NCBI RefSeq assembly: GCF_003073045.1
Contig: NC_037597.1
Location: 28,945,927-29,009,926 of the forward strand
From: Pomacea canaliculata
Lineage: Eukaryota; Mollusca; Gastropoda; Architaenioglossa; Ampullariidae
Reading direction: 5' to 3'
DNA length: 64,000 bases
Under the pieces are notes generated by a model. That model was given only the letters and a program-made list of their open reading frames with translations, did no database searches and had not been told where the DNA came from. Of this stretch, positions 12,201 to 24,600 are shown in pieces. Numbering within the stretch: position 1 is the stretch's first letter; each line of letters begins with the position of its first letter. The translations under genes and the position numbers were made by a program.

Positions 12201-15200
12201 TCACAGGGGATCAAAACGACTCCTGGCAGCACGCCAGAAAGAGGCTACAGATGCAGCAGCAGAGGTGACGAGGCCACTAGCAGTGGACTGTGTCTCCGCA
12301 AGCATGTGACCAGCATAGGTAGCAGTGTTCACTGTCCAAGAGAAGGCAACTCCTCCACATGTTGGAACCTTTATCTCTGGTAAGTTTCTATCGACACGAA
12401 CCCAGTCCACTTCATCCACAGCTTCATTTTCTGCTGTCCATCCTTCATCTTCACTATCATCAGAGATGCTGACATCCGCAACAGCACGAACCAAACAACA
12501 CTCCTGTACATAAGGCAGATCTCTGAAAAAATACCAATATTTTGCAAACATTGTGAAACATAGCAATAGTTCATAAGCAATAGGTAAATCTCTGTAAATA
12601 CAGCAATCTTATTAATAAGATTGGTAATATAAGTGTGGTAATGTGTGTGTGGCTAGCAGGTAGTGATTGAAATATAATTTAATCCATACTTTATGTTCAA
12701 TCCTTGCCAAATCTGGCATCTTAAAACAGTGCTGAAAAGTGCATGCCTGAAATGCTTCCTAGACTGGTATGTGTTGACACAAAATAAGGCCAATGATGGC
12801 TGCCTACTAAGCATACCTGCCCAAGTGAGGAGCTTTAAAGAGAGCTAGAATGTTGTGCACTGTGAGACGTAGTGACAGCTGTCTAGCATCCACGCCTTGG
12901 GATAAGCATAGTGCCAACACATTACAGTTGAGGCGACTGACAGCACTGTGTAACTGTCTTTCGCTGAGTTCTCCTCCACAGAACTTGCTGTGAAATATTG
13001 AATATATTAACAGACTGGTAAAACAATGCACAACCACAAAACAATCACAGATTAAATTTAGATTTATATACACGAGAACACATGCACACACATGTAATCT
13101 TAGAACATAAAGAAGCTGAAACAAGCCAACCTAAAACAAAGGCGACGAGGCAGAAAGACTTGAAGAATATCTGCAGCTGTCATAGTGAACTGTGTCAAGT
13201 GACTGAGTGCTGTCAACACAGCATTGGAAGGATTTTCCCAGGGCCTTTTCTCATTCTCCTGCTCCTCACAACCAAGCATGCTCTGGGATCCTGGCAGAGA
13301 GAGACATCATTCCTTACTTAAAGACAGTTAGTGTGACACAGCGAGAGATGTCATTCCTTACTAACAGACAGCCAGAGTGACAGATATATATATCATTCCT
13401 CACTTACAGACAGCCAGTGTGGCATAGGTGAGCGCTGGGTTTTTCAGAACACATACTACAGTATGAAAAGCTTGGTGATATGGAGATACTACAACTGTTA
13501 CACTACTGTTACTTCTTGGCGAGCATAAATCAACACTGGGGTATCAGCATAAGCGCCATGTAGGAAGCTGACACTGTGTATAGTAATTACTTACCATTCT
13601 ATGACGTATGTACCAAGTGGGGCAGATTATTTTCTATTCTATAATGTATCTACTGATACATATCTACTGGAGGAAATTACTATTCTATAATGTATCCATT
13701 GAATGACTTACCATTCTATAAAGTATCTATCGAGTGGAGTGGATTACTATTTTATAATGTAACTATTACTATGTATTACTATTTTACAAGTAACTATTTT
13801 TCAATTCACTGAGTGTAGATTACTGTAATAAATCCACCAAGTGGAAGAAGATTACTTACTATCCTATAATGAATCGATTATTTAGTATTTTATAGTAAAT
13901 CCACTAATTACTTCATATTCTACAATGAATTCCCCACCTTAATCCACATTACCTTTATCAGCACATATTTCATGGACCTGGACTACCAGGATACTGTCTG
14001 ATGACATCACAACCTTTTTAAAATACATCAAGCTGAAACTTAAATCTCTGTCAAGTCTAAATGACACATATGGCCCATAAATAGCACATGTAGCCCACTG
14101 GGTTATATGCTTAGTATTGTAAGAGATAACATAATCACATGATGACATCTCAATCTTTTTAAAATACATCATGCTGAAACGCTCCATATGGCCAATGACA
14201 GACATGGCCCATAAATAGCAAAAGTGACTGACTGGGTTATATGGCTGGTATTTAAAGAGAAGACATAACCACACACACTTACAGACAGCCAGAGATAATG
14301 GAGATGTCAAAACAAACCACAGCCAAAATAAGTAAACTGCGACTGGTCACTCTGTTATGACAATGTCATGCTTGGTATGATAATGTCATGCTCGCAAGCA
14401 AAAAAAATAGTTATAATAATGCTGATGATAACAATACCTATGCTTTTTTTATGGAAAAGTGTGTGTAAAGCAGGCTAATAGTGGCTTTCATAAGATAATT
14501 TACAGATGATTATGTTTGAAAACATATCAGGTTTGACTACAGTTTCAGGAACCATTGATAATTTCTGACAAAATACAAACTCAGAACAAAGAGCTACCTT
14601 TGCTGATGGCAGCTGAGTAATCACCATTGCCAGGAACTGTTGACTCCACAATTTTGAAGGCAGTATTGCCCTCATGGTCAGTTAAAACCCAGTGTCCACT
14701 CAGGTAAGCTGTCTGACATGCCTCCTTTAGGGCTGTTACTGTACTTTGTGCCAGACCCTCACTGTCTCTGGAGTTTAGACATAAAAAAATCCACTCACTA
14801 TATAGTTGCCTTATTTCTGCAAAGATGCAAACACGTGTAAAAAAGTAATCATACCCTAATGTCCCAGCACTTTTTACCTCTTTTGATTACAAATATTATG
14901 TAATGTTTATAAAAAATGTTATGAACTGTTGTTGTAATTCTGAGATTGCCATTTATACTGTGTTGGCACACATCTTCTGATCCTAATTTTTATAATAATA
15001 ATAATGGGTACTTATAATGCGCAGCATCACAACCAAGATAGATGGCATTCTGTGCGCAGACCAGTCATAATAAATGGAAGATAACAGCCAGTGGACAGTA
15101 AGGTACATATAGACACATTGAACAACATAAAGATGAGGTACAAGAGTAGAGCGTAAAGCAGTGGATGAAGGTATGAAAGGATGTCAGTGTAAGATGGAGT

Positions 15201-18200
15201 CGTTACGTGATGGTTAGAATGACAGACAGTACTGCCAGGGAGTAAAGAATAGTAATTCAGGGACAGTACTTTGTGAACAGATATGCGGCGAATGTGATGA
15301 GGAAGACAGTTCCAGTGCTTAGCAGCACAGAGGGAGGACGTCCGTTGTCCATATGTGACTGTCTTTGTGAGAGGGAGGATAGAATGTGGGAGTCTGATGA
15401 GGAGTGAAGGTTTTGGGCAGGAGTGTGGACAGACAAGATTTCAGTAAAGTAGGGGGGAGGAGGAGCCTTCAAAGAATCCATAGCATAGAGTTGAAAGCTT
15501 GTAGTCTATTCTAGCTTTAACTGGTAGCCAATGAAGAGAGTGAAGAAGTGTGATTCTTTTTGTTGCTGTTCTTTTTTGTTCATATAAATATTTTTCATAT
15601 CAGAAACTGTTTCTTCTTTACATAATCTGCTTTGATGCAAAAGCAAAATTTCTAGCTTAAGACTGCAATGTCTAAACACAACATAGGACTGTTACACATA
15701 TATATTACAAGTGAAATGTCTCTACATACAGGCCCAGACTCGAGGCAAAAACTGGAGTAATCTCTTGCATAGGAAAGATGCAGTCTACCAATTCATGCAT
15801 TGCTCGCTTCCGTTCCGCACACAGCACCTCCGACTCTTTCTCATGCTGGTTTCTCCTATTTTGCAAGTCCTGGCAGGCAACCTTCAAAGTCCTGTTTGCT
15901 TTGCTGGTCCTCTGCTTAAATTGCTGGACCCTTTCAGATTTTTGCTCCCGTTCTCGACATCGCCGCTTAAACTCTTTTTTGTCTGTACAAGAGAAGGTTA
16001 ATGACACACTGAGAGGACAGGAAGGTAAACTGAAAGAAATAAACAACAAAGGGTGTTTATAGGTGTTGATACTGTCATCGAAAGTAAAACTGAAGCATAT
16101 TTATGAATAGTGACATCTTATACATCAGTGTGGAGTAATCCTGGTCGGTTGTATCAAAGATAAACATACTGTCCTGATCATGAGCATCTATAATGTGTGC
16201 CTGTAATTTACTTTATGTATGAGTGAGTGTATGTTGTAGAAGTAAGCATGTCTGTTATATGTAAATGTGGGTGCATGGTTGTTAATGATTTAGTCTATGT
16301 ATGATTTATGTAAAGCACTATGAGAAAATTGTTGGAAAGCTATAAATCCTCAATATTATTATTATCATCAACAGAACCATTCTCTGCTTCAAATATTATC
16401 AGGGCTAAAGTTCTTAAAAGAAACAGTTCCACTCTAATCTTCTACTAACAACAGCAATAACTTGCTGAGGAGAAGAAAAGATATTTCAATTTGTCAAAAT
16501 AGTTATTGGACACTATGCAGTCTACTAGCCAGCCTCATGGCTAACTCAACTCATTGCATTCTTCTGATTGTCACCTCACTCCTCCAAAGCCACATATCCA
16601 CTATCCACTCCTCAGTTCAACTCCACCTGGAAGCCACTCGGGTAACCTGCTGGTCCCAAGCCTGGATAAAGGAGGAGGGTTGGGCTAGCAACCCCACCCT
16701 GTAAAAAAAGTAAATGCTACAGAAACCGCAAGCACGATAACTGCACATCTGGAGCCTGGACAGGAAGATCCCTCTTCGGAGGGGCTTATGACACGTGCTG
16801 GTGAAAGCCCTCGGGAAGCCAGTCCACAGAGAGGCAGAGACAGCTGGCATGACATGGTCCCAACTGGAAAGGGATGCCCAGAACCGGGTCTGATGGTGGG
16901 GTGTGGTTGCGGCCCTATGCTCCACTGGGGGCGAATAGGAACAAGACAAGACAGACTCCTCAGTTCATTTCCATGTCCTAATGGTGTGTGTACAACCCCC
17001 ATGCTGCTCTGCCTTGTCATGACCTTTCCAAATGGGTCAGCTGACTTTGGAAGTAACAAGGGGTCAAGCAGACAATAGCAGGATGGCTCAAGATTGGTTA
17101 TTATGTATGCAAAACTCGAGGTGAGTGAAAAGACAGCAAGTACCTTTAAAAAAATAATGAAAGAAAGCCGAACCAAACCTAATAATATCACCAGGGTGTT
17201 ACATAAAAATATAATCCTAACCCTTACTGAGGTACCAACAATCCCATGTATGAGAAGGTGTAGGTGTTCGTGTGTGTTGAATGTCTGGAATGGTAGTATG
17301 TCTGCCCATTATTTTGTATATATATATATGCTCATATTATGTTTGTATACATGGTTGGGTTGGTGAGCAAAAGAAAACTGTCTGTCTTGAACTTTCTCAG
17401 ACAATAAAGTTTGATTTGATTTGAATCCAAGTTACATATAAAGAAAATGACAATTTTTTAACACACAACCATAGTTCTGTTATCAGCTGTCTAAATTTGT
17501 AGCTGCTATAGATTTTGTGTAAAAGTAGGCAGGCCTACAATTGATCAAAATGAAAGACAAACGTGTTAAATATCCGAAAGGAGACCTGGCAGTCAAGTGA
17601 CTATAATGGATGTAATTTAGAAAAAAACTGCACCTCAGCTCCTCTGGGTAAAGAATCATCTGCATTCTGCATCCAAGTAAACTACAAAGATGAGCATGAA
17701 TATGAACAACTGTAGATTTAAAAGGACTTGCAGATTTGTGGTAATATTTTGTAGATGTAAGGATTAGTAAAGACTACAGGATGAATATAAGGATGAATAT
17801 AAGGATTTATAAGGCTTTACCAGGAAAGTCTAAATGTTAGGACTCGTGTGGTTACTATGAACCCTATGTGCATACAGTGCTTTCAGCCAAGCTTTGGTGT
17901 TAGATGAATGCACAGTATTATCATATTATATATAGTGTTTATATAAAAAAAACAGTTACACTGTTGGTTTTTGGTGAGTGCAGAGCTGATGGCTGATTTC
18001 AGCAGCTTGATTCGCTGTCTGCATCCTTCCACCTCCTCCTGCTGTGAACACACATATAACAGACAAATATATCAGATATACACATGCACATGAAGCAGAT
18101 TGCTTACCATTCTATAAAGTATTTATCGAGTGGAGTGGATTACTATTTTATAATGCATCCACCAAGTAACTATTTTTCAATCCACTGAGTGGAGTAGATT

Positions 18201-20445
18201 ACTATAATGAATCCACCAAGTGGAAGATTACTTACTATCCTATAATGAATCGATTATTTAGTATTCCATAGTAAATCCACTGATTACTTAATATTCCATA
18301 ATGAATTCACCACCTTAATCCACATTACCTTTATCAGCACATATTTCATGGACCTGGACTACCAGGACACTGTCTGATGACATCACAACCTTTTTAAAAT
18401 ACATCAAGCTGAAACTTAAATCTCTGTCAATTTCTTGTTTGACATTTTGCTAATGCATGTTCCTCCCCCTACCCCCCAAAAAATGATTACTACTGTAGCT
18501 ATACATATAATAAAAAGGTATGGAATGGTGTCACACTCATCAATATTTCATGAACTCATTGAGATCACTTCCATGTAAAGCAGTGTGTGTCACTGATTAG
18601 ACAATGCCTCATCAGCATATGCTCACTGCTCTTGCTCTAGCTGCAGCCTTCCACCAGATTAACTATGTGCATTAATCATGCTTTTAAAAAATAAAATACA
18701 ATGAGATGTTTGTCTCTTCATCTAACAGGCTGAGGGGATCAGCTCTAATTGATTTTGTTTTGTGGTCGTTCTTTGATTTGGATAAAAGTGTTGGAACTTT
18801 ATGTTTACATATGCTTCTGATGCATTTTTCTTCCTCTTCTGGTTTGCAACAGGATTGTATATAATGTTATTTGAAGTGCGAACTGTTTGGATCTATTGGC
18901 TGGATTTCACTTCGCCGTATTTCACTCGCTTCAGCAGCAACCTTGAACTACAGTGAATAAATTGAAGTGATGATCACCCTTTTACAGTTTCATATGATAA
19001 CATTTCTTCATATTCTCAAGATTACTCAATATCTTCCCACTATTCTCCTGATGTCACTAACCTTATTCTCTAGCGTCGTTACCATTAAATCTATAGCGAT
19101 TGCCTTTTACTGCTGGAATGCAGAGAGTCCTTGCGTTGTTCTTCATTCTACATCTTTGTTATTATTTTGTTAACTTGTTCTACATCTTGGTCACTATTTT
19201 GTGATCTTGTTCAGTGCAGTGAATCCCCCTTCGGCTGAGATATTGCGCTGGATAAATTCCCACTTAATATATTAGATTTCTAAGAATGTTTGGTAACAAA
19301 TATGTTTGACTTGGGTTGGCCTTTAATAAGAATTCAGTGTCCAGATTCAGTGATAGGGAATTAAAAATGGAAGACAAACTGGAAAAACTAGATCATATAA
19401 GAAATAGACATGAGCTACCAAAAATGATGAAACGCTTACTTTGACCTGAATTGCTTCCTGCTTGGACACACTCTCCTTAATTCTGGAACATATAATTTAA
19501 CATATTAGAATGTTTACTAGACAAACTGATCTAGCCGTTTCGTGCTCAACCCAATGACAATTTATATCTCGGCCACCCTCCCTGACATTACAAAGTATGT
19601 ATCTGATCTCTTAGCCAGTCCTAAGGACTATCTTTTTTTACAGGGAAACTATTTTCCTTTATTTTGTTACATGAAACATCATTTTCTCCCATTCAAATCT
19701 ATATCTTGTATAGAGTGGGCATCCTAAGCCCAGGTTACTCAATGTCTTCTGAAGAGGACAAAAACCGACCACCTGTTCAGTTGTTTAAGCCTTTCTAACG
19801 TAACTTTCATGAAACTTTTCTGTATTTAAATAACACGTGATGTGGAACCCATACAGACAAGCGTACTGTACAACATAATTTTTAGTCGCCGTCATCTGTC
19901 CCTTAGTACTTGATAAAAAGTTTGCTTTAATATCAAAACAAAATTAAACTTTGTAAAGATTGGAAACCTTTAAAATGCGTAGGTAAAATGGCGAAACAAA
20001 TGAACAGCAAAGTTAAAAATAGTTCACAACTTTCTCTTTCTTCGTACCTCTCGGCAAGTAGTTGTCTCTCTTTGTTCCGCAAATCAAATCTTTGACGAAC
20101 ATCAATGTACCTGAAAACAAGATAAGTTCGAATACAAATATTTATTACAAGGAGCAAAAGTTACATCAATGTAAATGATCACTGCCCGAATAAACTCTCA
20201 TTTGAACGTTACAAAGTGCTGTCACTAACGTCGGTCATCTTTGTGTACTACCTCTCTGGCACGGTTGCTTTAGAATGAATAAACAACCCGCTGTTTGTAC
20301 AACTACTGCAGTAGAAAGGACCGCCCGTTCCAGCACACAACGGACATCGCTCCACTGCAACCTGCAGAACTTCTTCACTACCAAACAAGGATGAAAACTC
20401 AAATTCCAACGGCGGTAATTCTTCTTGGCAGGCCCAGTCAGCCAT
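12201..20445 (-). CDS. ATG14: ATG14 (Barkor), autophagy-specific subunit of the class III PI3-kinase complex
   Basis: Nine exons: 20445-20252, 20110-20048, 19482-19440, 18041-17960, 15982-15730, 14767-14598, 13290-13131, 12987-12817, 12522-12201. Every junction is GT..AG and every phase joins. The product is 485 aa, against about 490 in vertebrates. Residues 28-50 hold the N-terminal cysteine pairs (VAVERCPLC..CSSC). A long coiled coil runs from about 65 to 200 and ends in IFPMQEI, where the family has IFPIEEV. Conserved blocks follow at GNGDYSA, FCGGELS..AVSRLNCNVLALC and HLGR. The C-terminal BATS-like helix is TSAAASVASFWRAARSR. ATG14 binds Beclin-1/VPS34 and takes the complex to ER sites and curved autophagosome membranes. 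The start MADW has a purine at -3 and G at +4. An in-frame upstream ATG (20548-20550) would add 35 residues but has a poor context. It is divergent from PRKAB and convergent with the BAZ1A-like gene. Confidence 0.95.
13305..13430. repeat. short tandem repeat in ATG14 intron 6
   Basis: About three imperfect copies of ATCATTCCTTACTTACAGACAG followed by CCAGTGTGACA-type sequence lie just upstream of exon 7 in the sense of transcription. A related fragment recurs near 14275-14290. Confidence 0.55.
13600..14250. repeat. ATG14 intron 6 repeat block (degenerate tandem plus segmental copy)
   Basis: The left part is a degenerate tandem array of ACCATTCTATAATGTATC..ACCAAGTGGA units. 13707-14054 is a near-copy of 18103-18430 in intron 3 of the same gene. 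Immediately to the right, a ~141-bp unit (GATGACATC at 14000 and again at 14141, ending GGGTTATATG) is duplicated in tandem. A 123-codon minus-strand open frame here is a by-product of the repeat and does not fit the ATG14 reading frame. Confidence 0.75.
14985..15550 (-). mobile_element. L2/CR1-like LINE 3' fragment
   Basis: It begins with an ATAATAATAAT run and GCGCAGCATC, and contains the blocks TACTTTGTGAACAGATATG, TTAGCAGCACAGAGGGAG, TTGTCCATATGTGACTGTC and TAGTCTATTCTAGCTTTAAC. The same blocks occur in the same order at 51240-51545. Read on the minus strand it is the end of an L2/CR1-like reverse-transcriptase element, lying in ATG14 intron 5 in gene orientation. Confidence 0.6.
16180..16375 (+). 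mobile_element. LINE/SINE 3' tail fragment
   Basis: It carries GATTTAGTCTATGTATGATTTATG, AAAGCACTATGAGAAAATTG and TATAAATCCTCAATATTATTATTATC. This tail recurs inverted at about 32610-32770. The trailing ATTATT run is typical of L2/CR1-type 3' ends. Confidence 0.55.
16640..16965 (+). mobile_element. miniature LINE: RTE-like 5' leader joined to 3' tail
   Basis: The left half (GGGCTAGCAACCCC, then CCTGTAAAAAAAGTAAATG and CTACAGAAACCGC) matches the untranslated leader of the long LINE at about 56000-56040. The right half (TGACATGGTCCC..CCAGAACCGGGTC..GGCCCTATGCTCC) matches the shared LINE tail. No reverse-transcriptase region lies between them. It therefore looks like an internally deleted, SINE-like derivative mobilised by the LINE. 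Confidence 0.6.
18103..18430. repeat. segmental copy in ATG14 intron 3 (partner of 13707-14054)
   Basis: The sequence from TTACCATTCTATAAAGTA to TTAAATCTCTGTCAA is almost collinear with the intron 6 block, with small gaps and scattered substitutions. Both copies are in the same orientation, about 4.4 kb apart, and flank exons 4 to 6. Confidence 0.8.
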
Positions 20446-21636
20446 GACACAGCGCCAGTACTCTTGTTTACTTCCGGGTATTGTGGGATAGGCAGTCGAT
20501 GGATGGTCAACATCACGCGCAGCGCTGAATTCTCTTGAATTCTGAGTCATTTATTAAAATGCCATTCAATATATAAGTTTTAAGTAAGCATAATATATTC
20601 TTTCCGGTAGCTCTGGACAAAAATAAAGAATCAACAAGAAAAAAAGAATATTTTGCGTATTTATCATGCATGCGAAACGTATCGTCTGCTATTTCGGAAT
20701 CGGAACCACTGCGCTTTAAATATTGGTATGAAACTTATTCTAGATTGGAGGGTTTACAACAAGATTAAACTACTGATCATTATCAGGTTTTAGGACAATA
20801 AGCCCAGAACGGGATGTCCTGCTGGCAAACTCCAAGTACATTGTCTGCTGCTTCTTATAATAGATGTTATCTAGACTTGATACGTTTGTCGCTGGCAGTA
20901 AAAAGCGCTAGATTTGACCAGAAGTCAATTAGAGATCGCAGAACCTAGAGCGAAGAACAAGAAGAACCATCAGAACTATAATTGTTGGTCTACAACTGCT
21001 TGAAAGGGGTCCGCCCCAAAAACGCTGATAATGACCGTGCTGGGAATTGTCTCCCTTACGTAGGCTATGTACTTTTCTATACCGAAATAAACAGATCCTT
21101 GATTTAACCTTTGGTCATTTTTCTTTCATTATCACACAAATTAATTACTTGAAATTCTCACGCATATAATGATCAAGGTTATCTTCTTTTGTTTTCCGGT
21201 CTTATCAAGAGAAGGCTGGTTTCCGGTCTTGCCTCCCATAATGCTCTGCGTAAAACGCACATGATCCTCCATATTTGTTGTTTATTATCGCTCCGTGTTC
21301 GGCCAACATTTTATGACCTGCGATCAACACATGGGCATTCCGTATAAAATAACACCCGACACAATAGCTGGATTTGGTAGGTTTCTCTGGATTTTTCAGT
21401 CTCGGATAAAGCAGTTAATCATCTGCAGATTTTTCACACCTGCACCAAAACGACTTCAAAGACCTTGAGTCGAGTGGTGTTGGTACAGCGGGTGTACTTG
21501 TTTGGCGGCTTGTCGCGCTGTTGTCACCACGCTTTTTGGAAGCTTTAGAAATTCATCCTGAAGTTGCACAGGCGTCTTTGATTGTTGGCCTGCTGCTTAT
21601 GTGCGGTGGCCCTAAGAGGACGCGTGTGTTTTCACG
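20446..21636. promoter_or_regulatory. shared divergent promoter region of ATG14 (-) and PRKAB (+)
   Basis: The two start codons are 1,191 bp apart and point away from each other. ETS-like cores are visible: ACTTCCGGG at 20470-20478 (in the ATG14 leader), TTTCCGG at 20601-20607, and two GTTTTCCGGTCTT/GTTTCCGGTCTT copies near 21191-21230. No TATA box stands out. I see no open frame or transposon between the genes. Bidirectional activity is an inference from spacing. Confidence 0.6.
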
Positions 21637-24600
21637 ATGGGAAACACTAGCTCAGCCAAAAATCGCCACGCATCGGGAGACGACACGGCGCCCACTCTGA
21701 CTGCAACGGGCCGCTACGACTCATCGGCCCCGTCGTTTATGGCAGAACAAGAGATGTATCAAGAGCCTGCCATATATAAGGTAAAATGCAAATCTATCAC
21801 AGGGCTGTACTCGGCAGTAAACTCGTATGTTCTGTTAAATAAAATGCCCTAATTATAGTATTTTGTTGGTACGAATGTTTGAAGAAGACAATTTGAACAT
21901 TTAGATAAATGCCAATATGTGTCGTCTGCTGCGATACGTTTCATTTTTTTTCCAGTGAGACGATTCAGTTATTGTCAGAGCAAGATAACGGCCCACGACT
22001 CTTCCAAAGAAACGGCTTTCCCCTATTGATCTCACTCACACACAACGCACTCACACATATACATGTGCCTGCTTGACCTCTCACACTGCGCCACCTTTAA
22101 GAGCAAGGTCAAGGGCGGTCATGGTTGTAACCGATTTTGCGGATGTTGTTTACGTGAGGGAAATTAAGCCAATTGAGGTAATGAGCAAACCAGTTGGTGT
22201 TCAGATAAAGAGAACGTCGTATCTTGATATCACGTCATTATTTGGACGGGCACCGTAGCGGCACAAATGGCTAAGCTGTCTTTTATCAACTCTCTCGTAC
22301 AGCAGGTGAGCATGCGGCTTTGACCTTGAGGGAATCTGTTATAGTATTGTTAACTGAAAGTTCATGACGTATTTTGTTAGAAACATGTATGAAAACTCGA
22401 TTGGATGCAGATGAATACAATAAATTTAGACCAATTCGGCAAGATAAATGAAATATAATCTGTTTTACGAGATTTACATCATTGCCACAACTCATTAGCT
22501 ACTTACAACACCACAAAGGCTTTCCATACTTGTGTAAATGTCCAAAATCTCAAATAGTTTTATATAGTGATATAGGTTGTGTTGTCACCGTTTTGGGTTT
22601 AATGATAATTTTTGTAATCTTGTCTTTACTTTTGTGTGTGTGAGTGTAGGGGGAAGTAAATGTAGGCTATATTCAGTTATGAGCTATATTTTTTGGAGTT
22701 ACTTTTTATTTTACTATTACTTTTTTCCTTAGATTAATATTATCAATATTAATATACTGAAAACTTTACTGAACAAGGTAATCTGCTAACAACTTGAAAC
22801 ATGGAAAAAATAGTAGTAAGAGGAAGATAATATACTTAAAATTCTCAAGAATTCAGAATGCACAGGTAGAAAAACAAGAATAGCAGGACATCCCGGTAGT
22901 GCCTCTTGGGCATGGTAAATATAGTAGTACAATGCATGTTAGCAAGGCAATCCACCTGCAATGCACAAACAAGCAATACCATAGCTAAGGCAGCCTTCTT
23001 GGGGAGCATTTAAAATTAACATGGGGTGGGATTAGTGTTTTATGCCGAGCCAGCAGCTAAGGTTATATCATGGCAAAGCAGCCAGCCCTGTAAACATTTG
23101 CGACATGCAGTGAAAGAACGGTATGCCCAGGATAAGATCTGAACTCAGGACAAATTAACATGGAGACAGTACAGCGTCTGAAGTAGCACATTTTAAAGTT
23201 GACATGGTAGACATAGTACGTTATCTCAAGTAGGAAGCTCTAATGACTTAAATAGCACACAGGAAAAAGCACAACATCTAAAACCATAATATAAGTAAAG
23301 AAACCTTCTTAATAAATATTTAGCTTAAAAATTAATGTCATAAGTGGAGATGGTTTGATTTACTTTTATGTGACAGTCGATCTGGGATTTAATTCTTCTA
23401 TCAGGCATCATGTTTAGATTCTGAGGTTATCTCCCTCTGCCTTCTCTTGCATGCTGAGAACAGCTGAGTTCATCTTGTCTGGTAGTAGAAAGTGCATGCT
23501 TTAAAGTAAGTGTAAATTTAGTAGCTTGATCTGTTTGTAAGGTAAACATGGGGCAAGTGTGTATGTACAATAAATGTTACATATATTGATGAAGCTGACT
23601 AGTTATTTTGAGGAAATGTTGATCAAGAAGCCAGAAATCTGCTCAGTGTAGGTAGGAGATATAGTCAGCAAGGCTTAGGTACTAACAGCAAGGCTAACTG
23701 CCGCTCCTCTTGCTTGAATTAGGGTGGATTCTTCAGAACTCAGAAAGAAATTCTTGATCGCAGAGCACTGAATGTAAAGGTGAGGACAGTTTTGGCATGC
23801 TTGCAGCACACAATAATTAGATTACCTTGCTTCTCATTGCTTTACCAGCCCTCTCAGTTTGAAAAGTGCTGTAGGATGTACAGCAAGAAAGCTTGTGCGT
23901 TTGTGGCAACTTTTGTGACGGCACTTTAAGGAATGGATACCTAAATATGGATGATGGTACTGGATAAATTCATGTATTTTTCAGCCTGGAAAAAATGCAC
24001 AAAGTGATTTTTTTTCTGGTTCAGTCTGATTGATCTACATTTGAGAGATCTAGAATTTGTTTGGTTATGTTTGTGTAAGTGTAGGGATTTGTGTAATTTG
24101 AGCACATCTGTTATACTATTTATCCTTGTTTCATGATGAAAGATACAGTATTGTCTGATTATTGATTGATTTCCATGATACGATAGGCAATTTCAGTAGG
24201 CATGGAGAATGTCTTTGGAAATTGAATCCCTTTCTGATGCTTTTAGTGATGTAAACTGTTAGTGCAGGTAATGAATATTATATAAATGTCTACTGAAGAT
24301 TTCCCTGTTTTGTTATTGATATGACTATAAATACTTGTGCATGGCACTGTAATTATCACACAGAGTACACACTTGCAGGCCTTGTGATCATTGGGGGCTA
24401 GTGTCTTTGGTGGGCATTTTTATGACAGTTACAATAATGTATGTTCATATATTTTTCTTCATTAAGTATAAGCCACATGCTGGTAGTATGAATTGGCTAA
24501 TTTGTGTTGGGTTTCTATTTAATATCAAAAAGTAGAAATAAGGTAAAAGTTTCAGATTTAAACTTAGAAGTGTCAGTGCTTTGAAAAAAAATATTGCAGC

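Noticed and set aside
13939..14310. 123-codon minus-strand open frame
   Set aside because: It lies in ATG14 intron 6. The flanking exons join in phase without it, and its content follows the duplicated intronic repeat (two similar halves).
20446..20550. Upstream ATG of ATG14 adding 35 residues
   Set aside because: Poor start context, and the MADW start matches where the conserved N-terminus begins. It cannot be excluded without 5' data.
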